Shown here: positions 29,601-36,543 of the stretch, in pieces
Numbering within the stretch: position 1 is the first letter of the stretch
How the letters are laid out: each line of letters opens with the position of its first letter
Source of the DNA: Streptococcus tangpeifui
GTDB lineage: Bacteria > Bacillota > Bacilli > Lactobacillales > Streptococcaceae
Length of the DNA stretch: 36,543 nt
NCBI RefSeq assembly: GCF_011038795.1
Contig: NZ_JAAKDU010000016.1
Location: 1-36,543, forward strand
Direction: 5' to 3'
The notes under the pieces: model-generated
What the model saw: only the letters and a program-made list of their open reading frames with translations
What the model was told of the DNA's origin: nothing
Database searches by the model: none
Program-made: the position numbers and the translations under genes

Positions 29601-31838
29601 TCATACGATGGCAAAGGAATTGCCAAAGTGGATGCCGATCCAACAGTTACTCTAACAGTCGGAGCGTCAACCGATAAGCCAGGAGAGTCGATTAAGGTCG
29701 CAGTAGATATTGAGTTCTACAATGAAAATGGTCAGATGTATGATCTCTCTCAGCGCAAGGCTATCGTTGCTCTCAACTCTCTCAATCACTGGAAGGGAGC
29801 CGCTTATGCTAATGGATCGGATAAACCGCGTGAACTTGTTGTAGAAGCCAAAGATATTGATGGCAATACAGTTCGTGGCACATGGAATCCTTATGCGGAT
29901 GGCAGTGCACCAAATCTTAATAATGGTGCTCCAGTGGTAAAATCGGGTTATGCTGATTTTGGTGGCAAGACGGTTAATATTTCAGAGTCTAATCCACTTA
30001 AGATTATTGCCCAGAAGGCTGGCTGGAATGGACAAGGCTGGGTTGTAGAAAAAGAAACGACTGTATTTGGAAATGCTGTCTATGCTTCAGGCGGCGGGAA
30101 TGGCCATTCAACAGGTCTCGAGGAATACAAATTTGGAGATCAGGATGACATTCTTGGGACCTACGTGGTTGATCAGGCAACGGGGTTGATTAGCTTTACC
30201 CCTAAGAAGAAATTCCAAACGATCGAGCATCAAGAGTTTGTTAATATTGGAAATAAAGAGTTTGTTGCTATTCCAAACTCAAGTGTTACCTATAATCCTG
30301 CCACTAAGGAAGTAACATCAGAAAAAGATAACCAGTATATCGAAAATGGTGCAGTCTTTAATGGTGAAACGACACCTACCCTGCGTGGTTGGGACGACGC
30401 AGATTCGCCTTACCTCTACTATGGTGGTGCAGGGGTTAAGATGACTGATGGTCATCTGGTATTTACAGCATCAGGCGCCAATGCAGAAGCCCAACCGACC
30501 GTTTACTGGTTTGCGATTAATTCAAATGTCGGTTTCCCTAAGGATCCAGGAGAAGAACCAAAGGCACCAGAAAAACCGACGCCTCCAGCACCGCCGACGC
30601 CAAAAATAATTGATGTACCAACGCCTCCTAAGGAGCCAACGTCGCCGACGCCGCCAACGGAACCAAGAGAAAAACCAACCGTTACGGTTCCCGATGAGCC
30701 GACGCCTCCAGTAGAGCCGACCCCACCAACCCCAGTGATTCCAACACCGAAGTTGGATCTTCCGCCAGTTCCCGATGAGCCAACGCCACCGACTCCACCG
30801 AGTGCACCAGACGTGAAGCCGATGGTAGATGTGCCATCTGTACCGAACGAACCAACGCCACCGACTCCACCAACGGCACCGGACGTGAAGCCGATGGTAG
30901 ATGTTCCATCGGTGCCAGACGAACCAACGCCCCCAGCACCGCCGAGTGCACCAGACGTGAAGCCGATGGTAGACATTCCGTCGGTGCCAGACGAGCCAAC
31001 ACCACCGACTCCACCGAGTGCACCAGACGTGAAGCCAAAGGTAGATGTGCCATCTGTACCGAACGAACCAACGCCACCGACGCCCCCAACAGCACCGAAC
31101 GTGAAGCCGATGGTAGACGTTCCATCGGTGCCAGACGAGCCAACGCCACCGACGCCCCCAACGGCACCGGACGTGAAGCCGATGGTAGACGTTCCATCGG
31201 TGCCAGATGAGCCAACGCCGCCGACGCCCCCAACAGCGCCGGACGTGAAGCCAGAGGTAGACATTCCGTCGGTACCGAACGAACCAACGCCACCGACGCC
31301 CCCAACAGCGCCGGAAGTGAAGCCGATGGTAGACGTTCCATCTGTACCGGACGAGCCAACGCCGCCGACCCCACCAACAGCGCCGGATGTGAAGCCAGAG
31401 GTAGATGTGCCATCGGTGCCAGATGAGCCAACGCCGCCGACCCCACCAATGGCACCAAAATACGACATTGTAGAAATACCGGCTGATCCAGGTTCAGAGC
31501 CCACCCCTCCAACACCACCAGCTGAACCAAATTACAAACCAACTGTAGACGTTCCAGAAATACCAGAAGCTCCGGAACGCAAACAAATTTCTGTGAAATG
31601 GCACAAGAATTTGATAGTTGAAACATTCAAGGATCCTAAACCAGAAAAACCAGCGCCTAAGGAATCTGTCATTCCTGTTAAGGTTGCTGAGCCGACCCCA
31701 GTACCTGTGACATCTGAAAAGACGCTGCCACAGACTGGTGAACGCAATAGCTATGGACTGGCTGTCTTTGGTATAGGGATGACAGCCTTTGCGACTGCAA
31801 CCCTGCTTGGTTCATTGAAAAAGCGTGAGGAATATTAA
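26685..31838 (+). CDS. Wall-anchored GbpC/Dbl-type glucan-binding adhesin (long paralogue, DblB-like)
   Basis: The product is 1717 residues from ATG 26685, which follows GGAGGAAA; an in-frame TTG at 26667 overlaps that Shine-Dalgarno and is rejected. A FSIRK-type signal peptide comes first. A very long coiled-coil A region (~125-860) has about nine 49-residue repeats ([20 protein letters not shown] type). The GbpC/V-like lectin domain (~865-1285) is closely similar to that of the neighbour (shared [38 protein letters not shown]). The proline stalk (~1288-1640) has 24-residue repeats, then SVKWHKN and LPQTG (~1680). It lacks antigen I/II C domains. Best fit: dextran-binding lectin of the S. 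sobrinus group. Tandem duplication with the upstream gene is evident. The longer stalk should place the lectin further from the wall. Confidence 0.9.
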   Translation: MEKNAQRFSIRKYSFGAASVLLGTAVFVLSAPTVLADETAGNSGAGTSQPTSSTADMGVSSAAADQETTSVVSVEKEDDTTTVTSQVTSSALEDAKTKAEQAGVQVEETEPQVQPSAEAAAADNQAQVQEVKTATEAQKAADADYAQKQAEYEAAVKANEAAIATNTQIQADNAAAQSAYEQAKAQYDSDLAQYEMAKASYDTAKATYEAAVAEKAKADARNAEAKAAYESALQVYNDEQTKYEAAKSFYESTKVAHDQAVATNQQIQSDNAAAQAAYEQAQTAYQAAQAKYEQDKAAYDKAVAAKTAAEAQNTQTQADNAAAQAAYEQAQTAYQTAQAKYEQDKAAYDQAVADKAAAEAQNQQIQSDNTAAQSTYEKAQAAYQAAQAQYEQDKAAYDKAVADKAAAEAQNQQIQSDNTAAQSTYKKAQADYQTAQAKYEQDKAAYDKAVAAKAAAEAQNRQIQSDNTAAQSAYEKAQADYQTAQAKYEQDKAAYDKAVADKAAAEAQNRQIQSDNAAAQSAYEKAQADYQTAQAKYEQDKAAYDKAVAAKAAAEAQNRQIQADNTAAQTAYEQAQAAYQAAQAQYEQDKAVYDKAVADKAAAEAQNRQIQADNAAAQEAYEQAQADYQAAQAKYEQDKAAYDKAVADKAAAEAQNQQIQADNTAAQSAYEKAQADYQAAQAKYDQDKAAYDKAVADKADVEAKNAQIEADNTAAQEVYDKAVTVYEAAKEQYKKDLEAYNQALQAKAAAEAQNQQITAENQAARDAYNTAKAEYDAKKAEYDQAKAKYDADKAEYDAKTAEKAEADKANAEAEAKYNADKAQFEKDTIDYNTKLLEYETALKQYENAKEAYDKFLADTGLTQVQATQELTFLREPSATHKIDGISAYVTRDAQQRLANDGGVKQYDSNKLQAGDVVSTTPYANNEAEWLSIKVGDKFSVTYDGLSKSKMIVDGVERDISRVIYRYEILNLPSYDGKGIAKVDADPTVTLTVGASTDKPGESIKVAVDIEFYNENGQMYDLSQRKAIVALNSLNHWKGAAYANGSDKPRELVVEAKDIDGNTVRGTWNPYADGSAPNLNNGAPVVKSGYADFGGKTVNISESNPLKIIAQKAGWNGQGWVVEKETTVFGNAVYASGGGNGHSTGLEEYKFGDQDDILGTYVVDQATGLISFTPKKKFQTIEHQEFVNIGNKEFVAIPNSSVTYNPATKEVTSEKDNQYIENGAVFNGETTPTLRGWDDADSPYLYYGGAGVKMTDGHLVFTASGANAEAQPTVYWFAINSNVGFPKDPGEEPKAPEKPTPPAPPTPKIIDVPTPPKEPTSPTPPTEPREKPTVTVPDEPTPPVEPTPPTPVIPTPKLDLPPVPDEPTPPTPPSAPDVKPMVDVPSVPNEPTPPTPPTAPDVKPMVDVPSVPDEPTPPAPPSAPDVKPMVDIPSVPDEPTPPTPPSAPDVKPKVDVPSVPNEPTPPTPPTAPNVKPMVDVPSVPDEPTPPTPPTAPDVKPMVDVPSVPDEPTPPTPPTAPDVKPEVDIPSVPNEPTPPTPPTAPEVKPMVDVPSVPDEPTPPTPPTAPDVKPEVDVPSVPDEPTPPTPPMAPKYDIVEIPADPGSEPTPPTPPAEPNYKPTVDVPEIPEAPERKQISVKWHKNLIVETFKDPKPEKPAPKESVIPVKVAEPTPVPVTSEKTLPQTGERNSYGLAVFGIGMTAFATATLLGSLKKREEY
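27480..28800 (+). repeat. About nine 147-bp tandem repeats (A region of the long adhesin)
   Basis: GAGCAAGACAAGGC recurs every 147 bp (e.g. 27561, then 27708), 49 codons per unit. Units differ at a few codons (AAK/ADK, NQQ/NRQ, SDN/ADN) but are very similar in DNA, so recombination-driven length change is likely. Confidence 0.9.
30769..31455 (+). repeat. About nine 72-bp tandem repeats (proline-rich stalk)
   Basis: The 24-residue unit VP(D/N)EPTPPTPP(T/S)APD then VKPMVDVPS runs nine times plus a partial copy. Asp/Asn and Met/Glu/Lys variants alternate. Low-complexity antisense frames across it are shadows. Confidence 0.9.
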
Positions 31839-32032
31839 GCCTGAACAAATTTTAGACAAGATTTTCCAATAGACTTGTTCGGTAACCAAAACTGGAATGC
31901 TAATGTCATGAAAACTGGAGATGAAAGCCCTGAAATTTTACTCAGAACATTTAAAAATGGTTAAACTGAGTTATTGGTGGTCTTATCAATTATAAAATGC
32001 CTTAGTTTTTCAACAAGTCTAATAAAAATGAT
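31839..32032. other. Gene-free stretch after the long adhesin
   Basis: No gene. A long-range inverted pair GAACAA/TTGTTC with inner CAAG/CTTG (about 31843-31882) is the only structure seen before the terminator. Confidence 0.4.
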
Positions 32033-32060
32033 AAAAGAGAGGATTGAAGTCCTCTCTTTT
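32033..32060 (+). terminator. Terminator of the long adhesin gene
   Basis: AAAAGAGAGGA / TCCTCTCTTTT perfect 11-bp arms with loop TTGAAG. It lies about 195 bp after the stop and is symmetrical, so could act on both strands. Confidence 0.85.
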
Positions 32061-32117
32061 GCAATAGATGAAAGCATTAATTTCTTTTCAGGTTTTTCTT
32101 CCATTTTTTCCAAATAG

Positions 32118-32126
32118 TGCTAAAAT
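32118..32126 (+). promoter_or_regulatory. Extended -10 promoter of the P-type ATPase gene
   Basis: TG-C-TAAAAT, 29 bp before ATG 32156, with GAAGGCGG as Shine-Dalgarno. No clear -35. Confidence 0.55.
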
Positions 32127-32155
32127 GTAGGTGTAATTAGAAAGAAGGCGGTTAC

Positions 32156-34951
32156 ATGAGTGACCAATCGTATAACTATCAAAGTCTCTCGACGGAGGAG
32201 CTTTACCAAAGTTTAGCAACCCGCCAAACAGGACTTCATAATGAAGAGGTCAGCCAAAGGCAAAGCCAATACGGCAAAAACCTTTTGGCCAGCGGCAAGC
32301 AGGAATCTAAGCTGCTAAAGTTTTTCAAGAATTTTACCAGTCTAATGGCCATCCTCCTCTGGGTAGGCGGTCTGGTAGCTATTCTCTCAGGAACCTTTGA
32401 GCTGGGAATTGCTATTTGGTTGGTCAATGTGATCAATGGTGTCTTTAGTTTCATCCAAGAAAATCGAGCTCAAAAAGCGACCGATGCTCTGAAAAATATG
32501 CTACCCTCTTATGCTCGAGTTGTCCGTGATGGAATCGAGCAGAAGATCCTAGCTGAGGATCTGGTACCGGGTGATATCCTCCTGATTGAAGAAGGAGACA
32601 AAATTTCGGCTGATGCTCGGATCATTCTCTCAACTGATTTGCAGGTCAACCAATCAGCCCTGACAGGGGAATCCAATCCTGTCCGCAAGAATGCCAAGGT
32701 TGTCACCGATGGCGATATTACTGCTCTGGAAGCTGACAACCTAGTTTTTGCAGGGACAACAGTCGCTAATGGCTCGGCTCGAGTTGCGGTCACCAAGATT
32801 GCCATGCAGACAGAATTTGGTAAAATTGCTGACTTGACCCAGACAGTGGCTGATGAAAAGAGCCCTCTGCAAAAGGAAGTGGATCGTCTGACCAAACAGA
32901 TTTCACTCATTGCCATGAGTGTTGGTATTTTCTTCTTTATCGCTTCTGTCTTCTTTGTCAAAGAGCCGATGGCTAAGGCCTTCATCTTCTCTTTGGGGAT
33001 GATTGTCGCCTTCATTCCGGAAGGGCTCCTGCCCACTATTACCTTATCCTTAGCTATGGCTGTACAAAGAATGGCCAAGCAGAACGCCCTAGTCAAGAAG
33101 CTCTCTTCTGTTGAAACATTGGGAGAAACCTCGGTCATTTGTTCAGATAAGACAGGGACTTTAACCAAGAATGAGATGACTGTTCACAATCTCTGGACCC
33201 CTAAGAAAGAGTACAAGTTGACAGGTCTGGGCTATGCGCCTGTTGGCCAGGTGCTCCTTCATGGTCAAGAGGTTAGGGCAGCCCAAGATACCGACCTCAA
33301 TTGGCTCTTGCGAGGCGCAACCCTCTGCAGCAATGCCAAAATCAGCAATCCCAACGCTGACAATCCTAATTATACAGTTTTGGGGGATCCAACTGAAGCC
33401 TGCTTAGAAGTGGCTGCCCAAAAGGCTGGGATTGATTTATCAGACAATGAATCCGAAAATTATCGGATTAAGGAACTCCCTTTTGATTCAGATCGCAAGC
33501 GGATGACCACCTTTAACCATCTTGCAGAGGCTATTGACGGCAAAGCAACAGCCTCATTTACCAAGGGAGCCCCAAAAGAAATTTTGGAACTTAGCCCCTA
33601 TATTCGTGAAAATGGTCAGATCAGGGAGCTGAGCGAACGTGAAAAATCAACTATCCTGAGAGCCAATGATGCCTATGCGCAAAAGGGCTTGCGAGTCTTG
33701 GCTCTAGCCTGTCGACTTTACGACGACGAATCAAATATTGCAGCTGCTACCATTGACACTGCTGAAAAAGATATGATTTTCATGGGGCTATTGGTTATGC
33801 AAGACCCTCCTCGTGAAGGCGTCAAAGAGGCTGTTGTCAAATGCCATGCGGCTGATATCCGGATCATCATGATGACCGGGGACTATGATCTGACCGCTGT
33901 CAGCATTGCTAAGAGTATTGGTATTGTTAAAACTGAGCAGCCACGGGTCATCAGCGGCCGGATTTTAGAGGGTATGTCTGATACCGACTTGCAAGAAGCT
34001 CTCAAGGATGAAGTCATCTTTGCTCGGATTGCTCCGGAACAAAAGTTCCGCATTGTTACCAATCTGCAAGCGCTGGGCCATGTTGTCGCTGTCACAGGAG
34101 ACGGGGTCAATGATGCTCCCGCTCTCAAAAAGGCTGATATCGGTGTAGCTATGGGGATTACCGGTACTGATGTGGCCAAGGAATCGGCGGATATGATTCT
34201 GACGGATGACCACTTCACCTCCATTGTTAGGGCCATTGAAGAAGGTCGAGCCATCTATAGTAACTTGCGTAAGTTCCTCAGCTATATCTTTAATAGTAAC
34301 ACTTCTGAAGCGGTGCCATCAGCGGTCTTTCTCTTTTCTAAAGGTCTTGTCCCTCTGCCTTTGAGCGTTATGCAAATTCTAGCTATAGACCTAGGGAGTG
34401 ATATGATGCCTGCCTTGGGATTGGGCGTTGAACAGCCGGAAGAAGGTATTATGAACCAGCCGCCCCGAGCCAAGACTGATCGCCTCATCAATCCTAAGAT
34501 GCTAGTAAAATCCTTTCTCTGGTATGGTGGTATGGAGGCCCTAGTAGCGATGCTTGCCTTCTTTGCGGTTTTTGCCCTGCACGGTCAAAGTTTAACGGAC
34601 CTGCCTGCAAGCGGAGAGTTCTACCGGGAAGCAACCACTATGACTCTGGGCGCTATCATCTTTTGCCAAATTGGTCAGGTCATGAACTGTCGGACCCAGA
34701 GTCAGTCCATTTTTAAGCGAGGTTTCTTTACTAACCGTACCATCAACTTGGGTCTGGCCCTCGAAATCCTCCTCTTTAGCCTTTTGGCTTATATTCCTTT
34801 CCTCAATGGTCTCTTTAACACTGCGCCAATCTCCAGCTTAGAATGGGGTATCCTCATACTCTGTCCAATTCCAATCTTCCTGATTGAAGAAATCAGAAAA
34901 GCTTGGCTGCGTCAAAGATACAGCACTCATTCTCAAAGAAAATCAAAATGA
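32156..34951 (+). CDS. P2-type cation-transporting ATPase (Na,K-ATPase-like subgroup)
   Basis: This 931-residue ten-helix membrane pump has all core motifs: actuator TGES (SALTGESNPV), phosphorylation site DKTGTLT (D331), nucleotide domain with KGAPKEIL, and hinge GDGVNDAPALKKADIG (~648-663). M4 reads FIPEGLLPT (287-294) with the double Leu of Na,K/H,K pumps rather than SERCA PEGLPA. M6 reads AIDLGSDMMPALGLGVE, very like the Na,K-ATPase IDLGTDM.PA.SLAYE. This suggests monovalent cation transport, but bacterial annotation is usually 'calcium-translocating' and the true ion is unknown. There is no beta-subunit gene nearby. The last residues are encoded by the start of a BOX-like repeat. Confidence 0.9.
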   Translation: MSDQSYNYQSLSTEELYQSLATRQTGLHNEEVSQRQSQYGKNLLASGKQESKLLKFFKNFTSLMAILLWVGGLVAILSGTFELGIAIWLVNVINGVFSFIQENRAQKATDALKNMLPSYARVVRDGIEQKILAEDLVPGDILLIEEGDKISADARIILSTDLQVNQSALTGESNPVRKNAKVVTDGDITALEADNLVFAGTTVANGSARVAVTKIAMQTEFGKIADLTQTVADEKSPLQKEVDRLTKQISLIAMSVGIFFFIASVFFVKEPMAKAFIFSLGMIVAFIPEGLLPTITLSLAMAVQRMAKQNALVKKLSSVETLGETSVICSDKTGTLTKNEMTVHNLWTPKKEYKLTGLGYAPVGQVLLHGQEVRAAQDTDLNWLLRGATLCSNAKISNPNADNPNYTVLGDPTEACLEVAAQKAGIDLSDNESENYRIKELPFDSDRKRMTTFNHLAEAIDGKATASFTKGAPKEILELSPYIRENGQIRELSEREKSTILRANDAYAQKGLRVLALACRLYDDESNIAAATIDTAEKDMIFMGLLVMQDPPREGVKEAVVKCHAADIRIIMMTGDYDLTAVSIAKSIGIVKTEQPRVISGRILEGMSDTDLQEALKDEVIFARIAPEQKFRIVTNLQALGHVVAVTGDGVNDAPALKKADIGVAMGITGTDVAKESADMILTDDHFTSIVRAIEEGRAIYSNLRKFLSYIFNSNTSEAVPSAVFLFSKGLVPLPLSVMQILAIDLGSDMMPALGLGVEQPEEGIMNQPPRAKTDRLINPKMLVKSFLWYGGMEALVAMLAFFAVFALHGQSLTDLPASGEFYREATTMTLGAIIFCQIGQVMNCRTQSQSIFKRGFFTNRTINLGLALEILLFSLLAYIPFLNGLFNTAPISSLEWGILILCPIPIFLIEEIRKAWLRQRYSTHSQRKSK

Positions 34952-35065
34952 AACTAGGAGTAGGAGAAAAGCCGCAGGTAGTCTGTGGAAAATAAGTCAA
35001 GCCTAGTTTGTATCCTAAAGTGGAGCATGGCGAAGCCAACAGTGTAGCATTTTGAGTTTCAAAGG
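34930..35065 (+). repeat. BOX-like streptococcal repeat element
   Basis: TCTCAAAGAAAATCAAA, AAACTAGGA and GCCGCAGGTAG appear in the same order as in the boxC end of streptococcal BOX elements (compared from memory), with AAACTAGG/CCTAGTTT arms and TCAAAATGAAAC against ATTTTGAGTTTC as terminal inverted pairing. Non-autonomous, folds as RNA. It overlaps the last codons and stop of the ATPase gene. Confidence 0.6.
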
Positions 35066-35084
35066 TGTTCATAAAAGCTTGTCC

Positions 35085-35125
35085 ATAAAAAACGGCCCCG
35101 ACTCCATCTGGAATCGGGGCTTCTT
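35085..35125 (-). terminator. Terminator of the minus-strand repeat protein (also usable on plus)
   Basis: On the minus strand GCCCCGATTCC / GGAGTCGGGGC with loop AGAT (one T-G pair), followed by CGTTTTTTA. It lies about 40 bp beyond the stop, in the convergent gap with the ATPase gene. Confidence 0.85.
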
Positions 35126-35163
35126 TAGTATCTATCTAAAGCGGAAGAAGGAACTAATCAGAA

Positions 35164-36543
35164 TTAGTCTATGCGACTGGGATTGCCATCGGCATCGAAG
35201 TGATAGAGGGTACCATCAATAGTATAGTCTCCATCTTTAGCCTGCACGCCGTCTTTATCAAAATAGCGCTGGGTATTATCAATGGTTTGCCAGCCAGTCA
35301 GTGCTTGACCAGCTTCCCTGTCAAAGTAATACCAGTTGCCCCCTATTTCTTTATATTGGCTGGTGATAGGGTTACCGTCTTCATTAAAGTAGTAGGTCTT
35401 ACCATCAATAGTCTGGCTGCTGTTGGTAATGGCAAAACCGTCCTGACCGAAGTAGTAGGTCTTACCATCAACTGTCACCAGTTTCTCTCTAATGGCATAA
35501 CCCTCTTGGTCAAAATAGAGGTAACCGGTCTTAATATCGCCAAGGTGGGGCCGCAGTGGATGATAGTTAATGGAACCCCAATAAAGTTTGTTGCGCGCCA
35601 GTGTATGGTCATCATTGATTAAGATAGGATCAACATTAGCTGAAACATCGTCTAATTTAAGACCAGGGGTCAGCAATTCTCCTCGATAATCATAGGCCTT
35701 ACCATCTTTGCCAATTTTAACGAGGAAATTATTATAATAAAGTCTTGAAAAATGGTATTCCTCGCCGTTGATATACTGAACGCCGCTGACCTTTTGGCCA
35801 GTTTTATCATCAATAAAGACGTGACCGTAACCATTGCTGGACATTTCAAAATGACCGGTGATGCTAGGGTGTTCTTCATTTTGCTTACCAGATGATGGAT
35901 TGCCATCGGCATCGAAGTGATAGAGGGTACCATCAATAGTATAATCGCCATTTTTGGCCTGTACGCCGTCTTTATCAAAATAGCGTTGGGTATTATCAAT
36001 GGTTTGCCAGCCGGTTAACATGTGGCCTTCCTTGTTAAAATAGTACCAGTTGCCCCCTATTTCTTTATATTGGCTGGTGATAGGGTTACCATCTTCATTA
36101 AAGTAGTAGGTCTTACCATCAATAGTCTGGCTGCTGTTGGTAATGGCAAAACCGTCTTGACTGAAGTAGTAGGTCTTGCCGTCAACTGTTATTAACTTGT
36201 CTCTAACGGCATAACCCTCTTGGTCAAAATAGAGGTAGCCTGTTTTAATATCGCCAAGGTGGGGCCGCAGTGGATGATAGTTGATAGAGCCCCAGTAAAG
36301 CGTATGGCGAGCCAAGGTATTGTCTTTGTTAATCAAAATAGGATCAACATTAGCTGAAACATCGTCTAATTTAAGACCAGGGGTCAGCAATTCTCCTCGA
36401 TAATCATAGGCCTTACCATCTTTGCCAATTTTAACGAGGAAATTATTATAATAAAGTCTTGAAAAATGGTATTCCTCGCCGTTGATATACTGAACGCCGC
36501 TGACCTTTTGGCCAGTTTTATCATCAATAAAGACGTGACCGTA
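35164..36543 (-). CDS. Cell-wall/glucan-binding repeat protein, C-terminal part (5' end outside window)
   Basis: The visible 459 residues are entirely repeats; the frame stays open to the window edge. Six or so ~20-residue CW/glucan-binding motifs (VDGKTYYFGQDGFAITN, IDGKTYYFNEDGNPITS, NWYYF, QRYFDKDGVQAKDG, LYHFDADGNPS) alternate with a ~100-residue non-CW module (IDDKTGQKVSGVQYINGEEY through NYHPLRPHLGDIK). Together these form one ~239-residue composite unit present almost twice. CW repeats occur at the C-termini of glucosyltransferases, glucan-binding proteins and wall hydrolases. The missing N-terminus decides which. The adjacent Dbl-like lectins make a glucan-related role plausible. It ends in a plain stop (NPSRID), without an LPxTG anchor, so attachment is by the repeats. 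Confidence 0.85.
   Translation of the reverse strand, partial: YGHVFIDDKTGQKVSGVQYINGEEYHFSRLYYNNFLVKIGKDGKAYDYRGELLTPGLKLDDVSANVDPILINKDNTLARHTLYWGSINYHPLRPHLGDIKTGYLYFDQEGYAVRDKLITVDGKTYYFSQDGFAITNSSQTIDGKTYYFNEDGNPITSQYKEIGGNWYYFNKEGHMLTGWQTIDNTQRYFDKDGVQAKNGDYTIDGTLYHFDADGNPSSGKQNEEHPSITGHFEMSSNGYGHVFIDDKTGQKVSGVQYINGEEYHFSRLYYNNFLVKIGKDGKAYDYRGELLTPGLKLDDVSANVDPILINDDHTLARNKLYWGSINYHPLRPHLGDIKTGYLYFDQEGYAIREKLVTVDGKTYYFGQDGFAITNSSQTIDGKTYYFNEDGNPITSQYKEIGGNWYYFDREAGQALTGWQTIDNTQRYFDKDGVQAKDGDYTIDGTLYHFDADGNPSRID
35167..36543 (-). repeat. Higher-order ~714-717-bp tandem repeat
   Basis: GTGACCGTA occurs at 35821 and 36535 (714-bp step) and GATTGCCATC at 35181 and 35898 (717-bp step, one codon indel). 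Most of the unit is nearly identical in DNA, so the array probably continues beyond the window. Confidence 0.9.

Noticed and set aside
30503..31504. Minus-strand Gly/Val-rich 'collagen-like' frame opposite the proline stalk
   Set aside because: Direct mirror of the PTPPTPP-coding repeats on the plus strand; no start signals. The same applies to 25628-26167 in the first adhesin.

Overview
The window reads as the chromosome of an oral, mutans-group Streptococcus. The low-to-moderate GC content, a streptococcal atp operon that opens with the c subunit (c-a-b-delta-alpha-gamma-beta-epsilon), the endA/epuA/murA/DUF1146 cluster, pheS-GNAT-pheT under a T-box, a preQ1-II riboswitch on queT and two YSIRK/LPxTG proteins of the glucan-binding GbpC/Dbl type all fit. 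The long Dbl-like lectins and a protein rich in glucan-binding repeats at the right edge point to the S. sobrinus / S. downei / S. criceti branch. That species call is inference from family memory, not a database match.

Layout. 1-1080: 3' end of a cell-wall M15B (VanY/LdcB-like) carboxypeptidase with a C-terminal SH3 domain. 1081-1304: non-coding stretch with unusually strong nested hairpins. 1456-3923: acetolactate synthase and acetolactate decarboxylase (acetoin branch). 3968-4895: divergent pair, a GtrA-like membrane protein and an unrecognised small membrane protein. 5006-5573: preQ1-II riboswitch and QueT transporter. 5641-8625: ligA and a diacylglycerol-kinase-family lipid kinase. 8795-15290: complete F1Fo-ATPase operon behind a good sigma-A promoter, ending in a hairpin plus three 49-bp tandem repeats that each repeat the hairpin and T-run. 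15640-18319: DUF1146, murA, epuA, endA. 18350-22685: T-box-controlled pheS, a GNAT acetyltransferase and pheT. 22950-31838: two tandem paralogous wall-anchored GbpC-domain adhesins of 1093 and 1717 residues. 32156-34951: a P2-type cation ATPase with Na,K-ATPase-like membrane motifs. 34930-35065: a BOX-like streptococcal repeat. 35164-36543 (minus strand): C-terminal part of a secreted cell-wall/glucan-binding repeat protein built from a ~239-residue composite repeat.

How it fits together. The left two thirds is housekeeping: pyruvate overflow, proton-motive force and acid tolerance (ATPase), peptidoglycan precursor synthesis, DNA ligation, DNA uptake/degradation and Phe-tRNA charging. The right third is a surface and biofilm region. 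Two glucan-binding lectins differ in stalk length and apparently in promoter control, since only the second has a cre-like site, and a glucan-binding repeat protein is encoded convergently nearby.

No mobile element with a transposase, CRISPR array, tRNA or rRNA was seen. I do not see a wholly new multi-gene system. The most interesting unexplained items are regulatory or structural: a hairpin placed exactly between the Shine-Dalgarno and the start codon of pheT, tandem duplicated terminators after atpC, a three-way-junction RNA candidate at 1154-1243, near-leaderless starts of ligA and DUF1146, and the composite repeat at the right edge.
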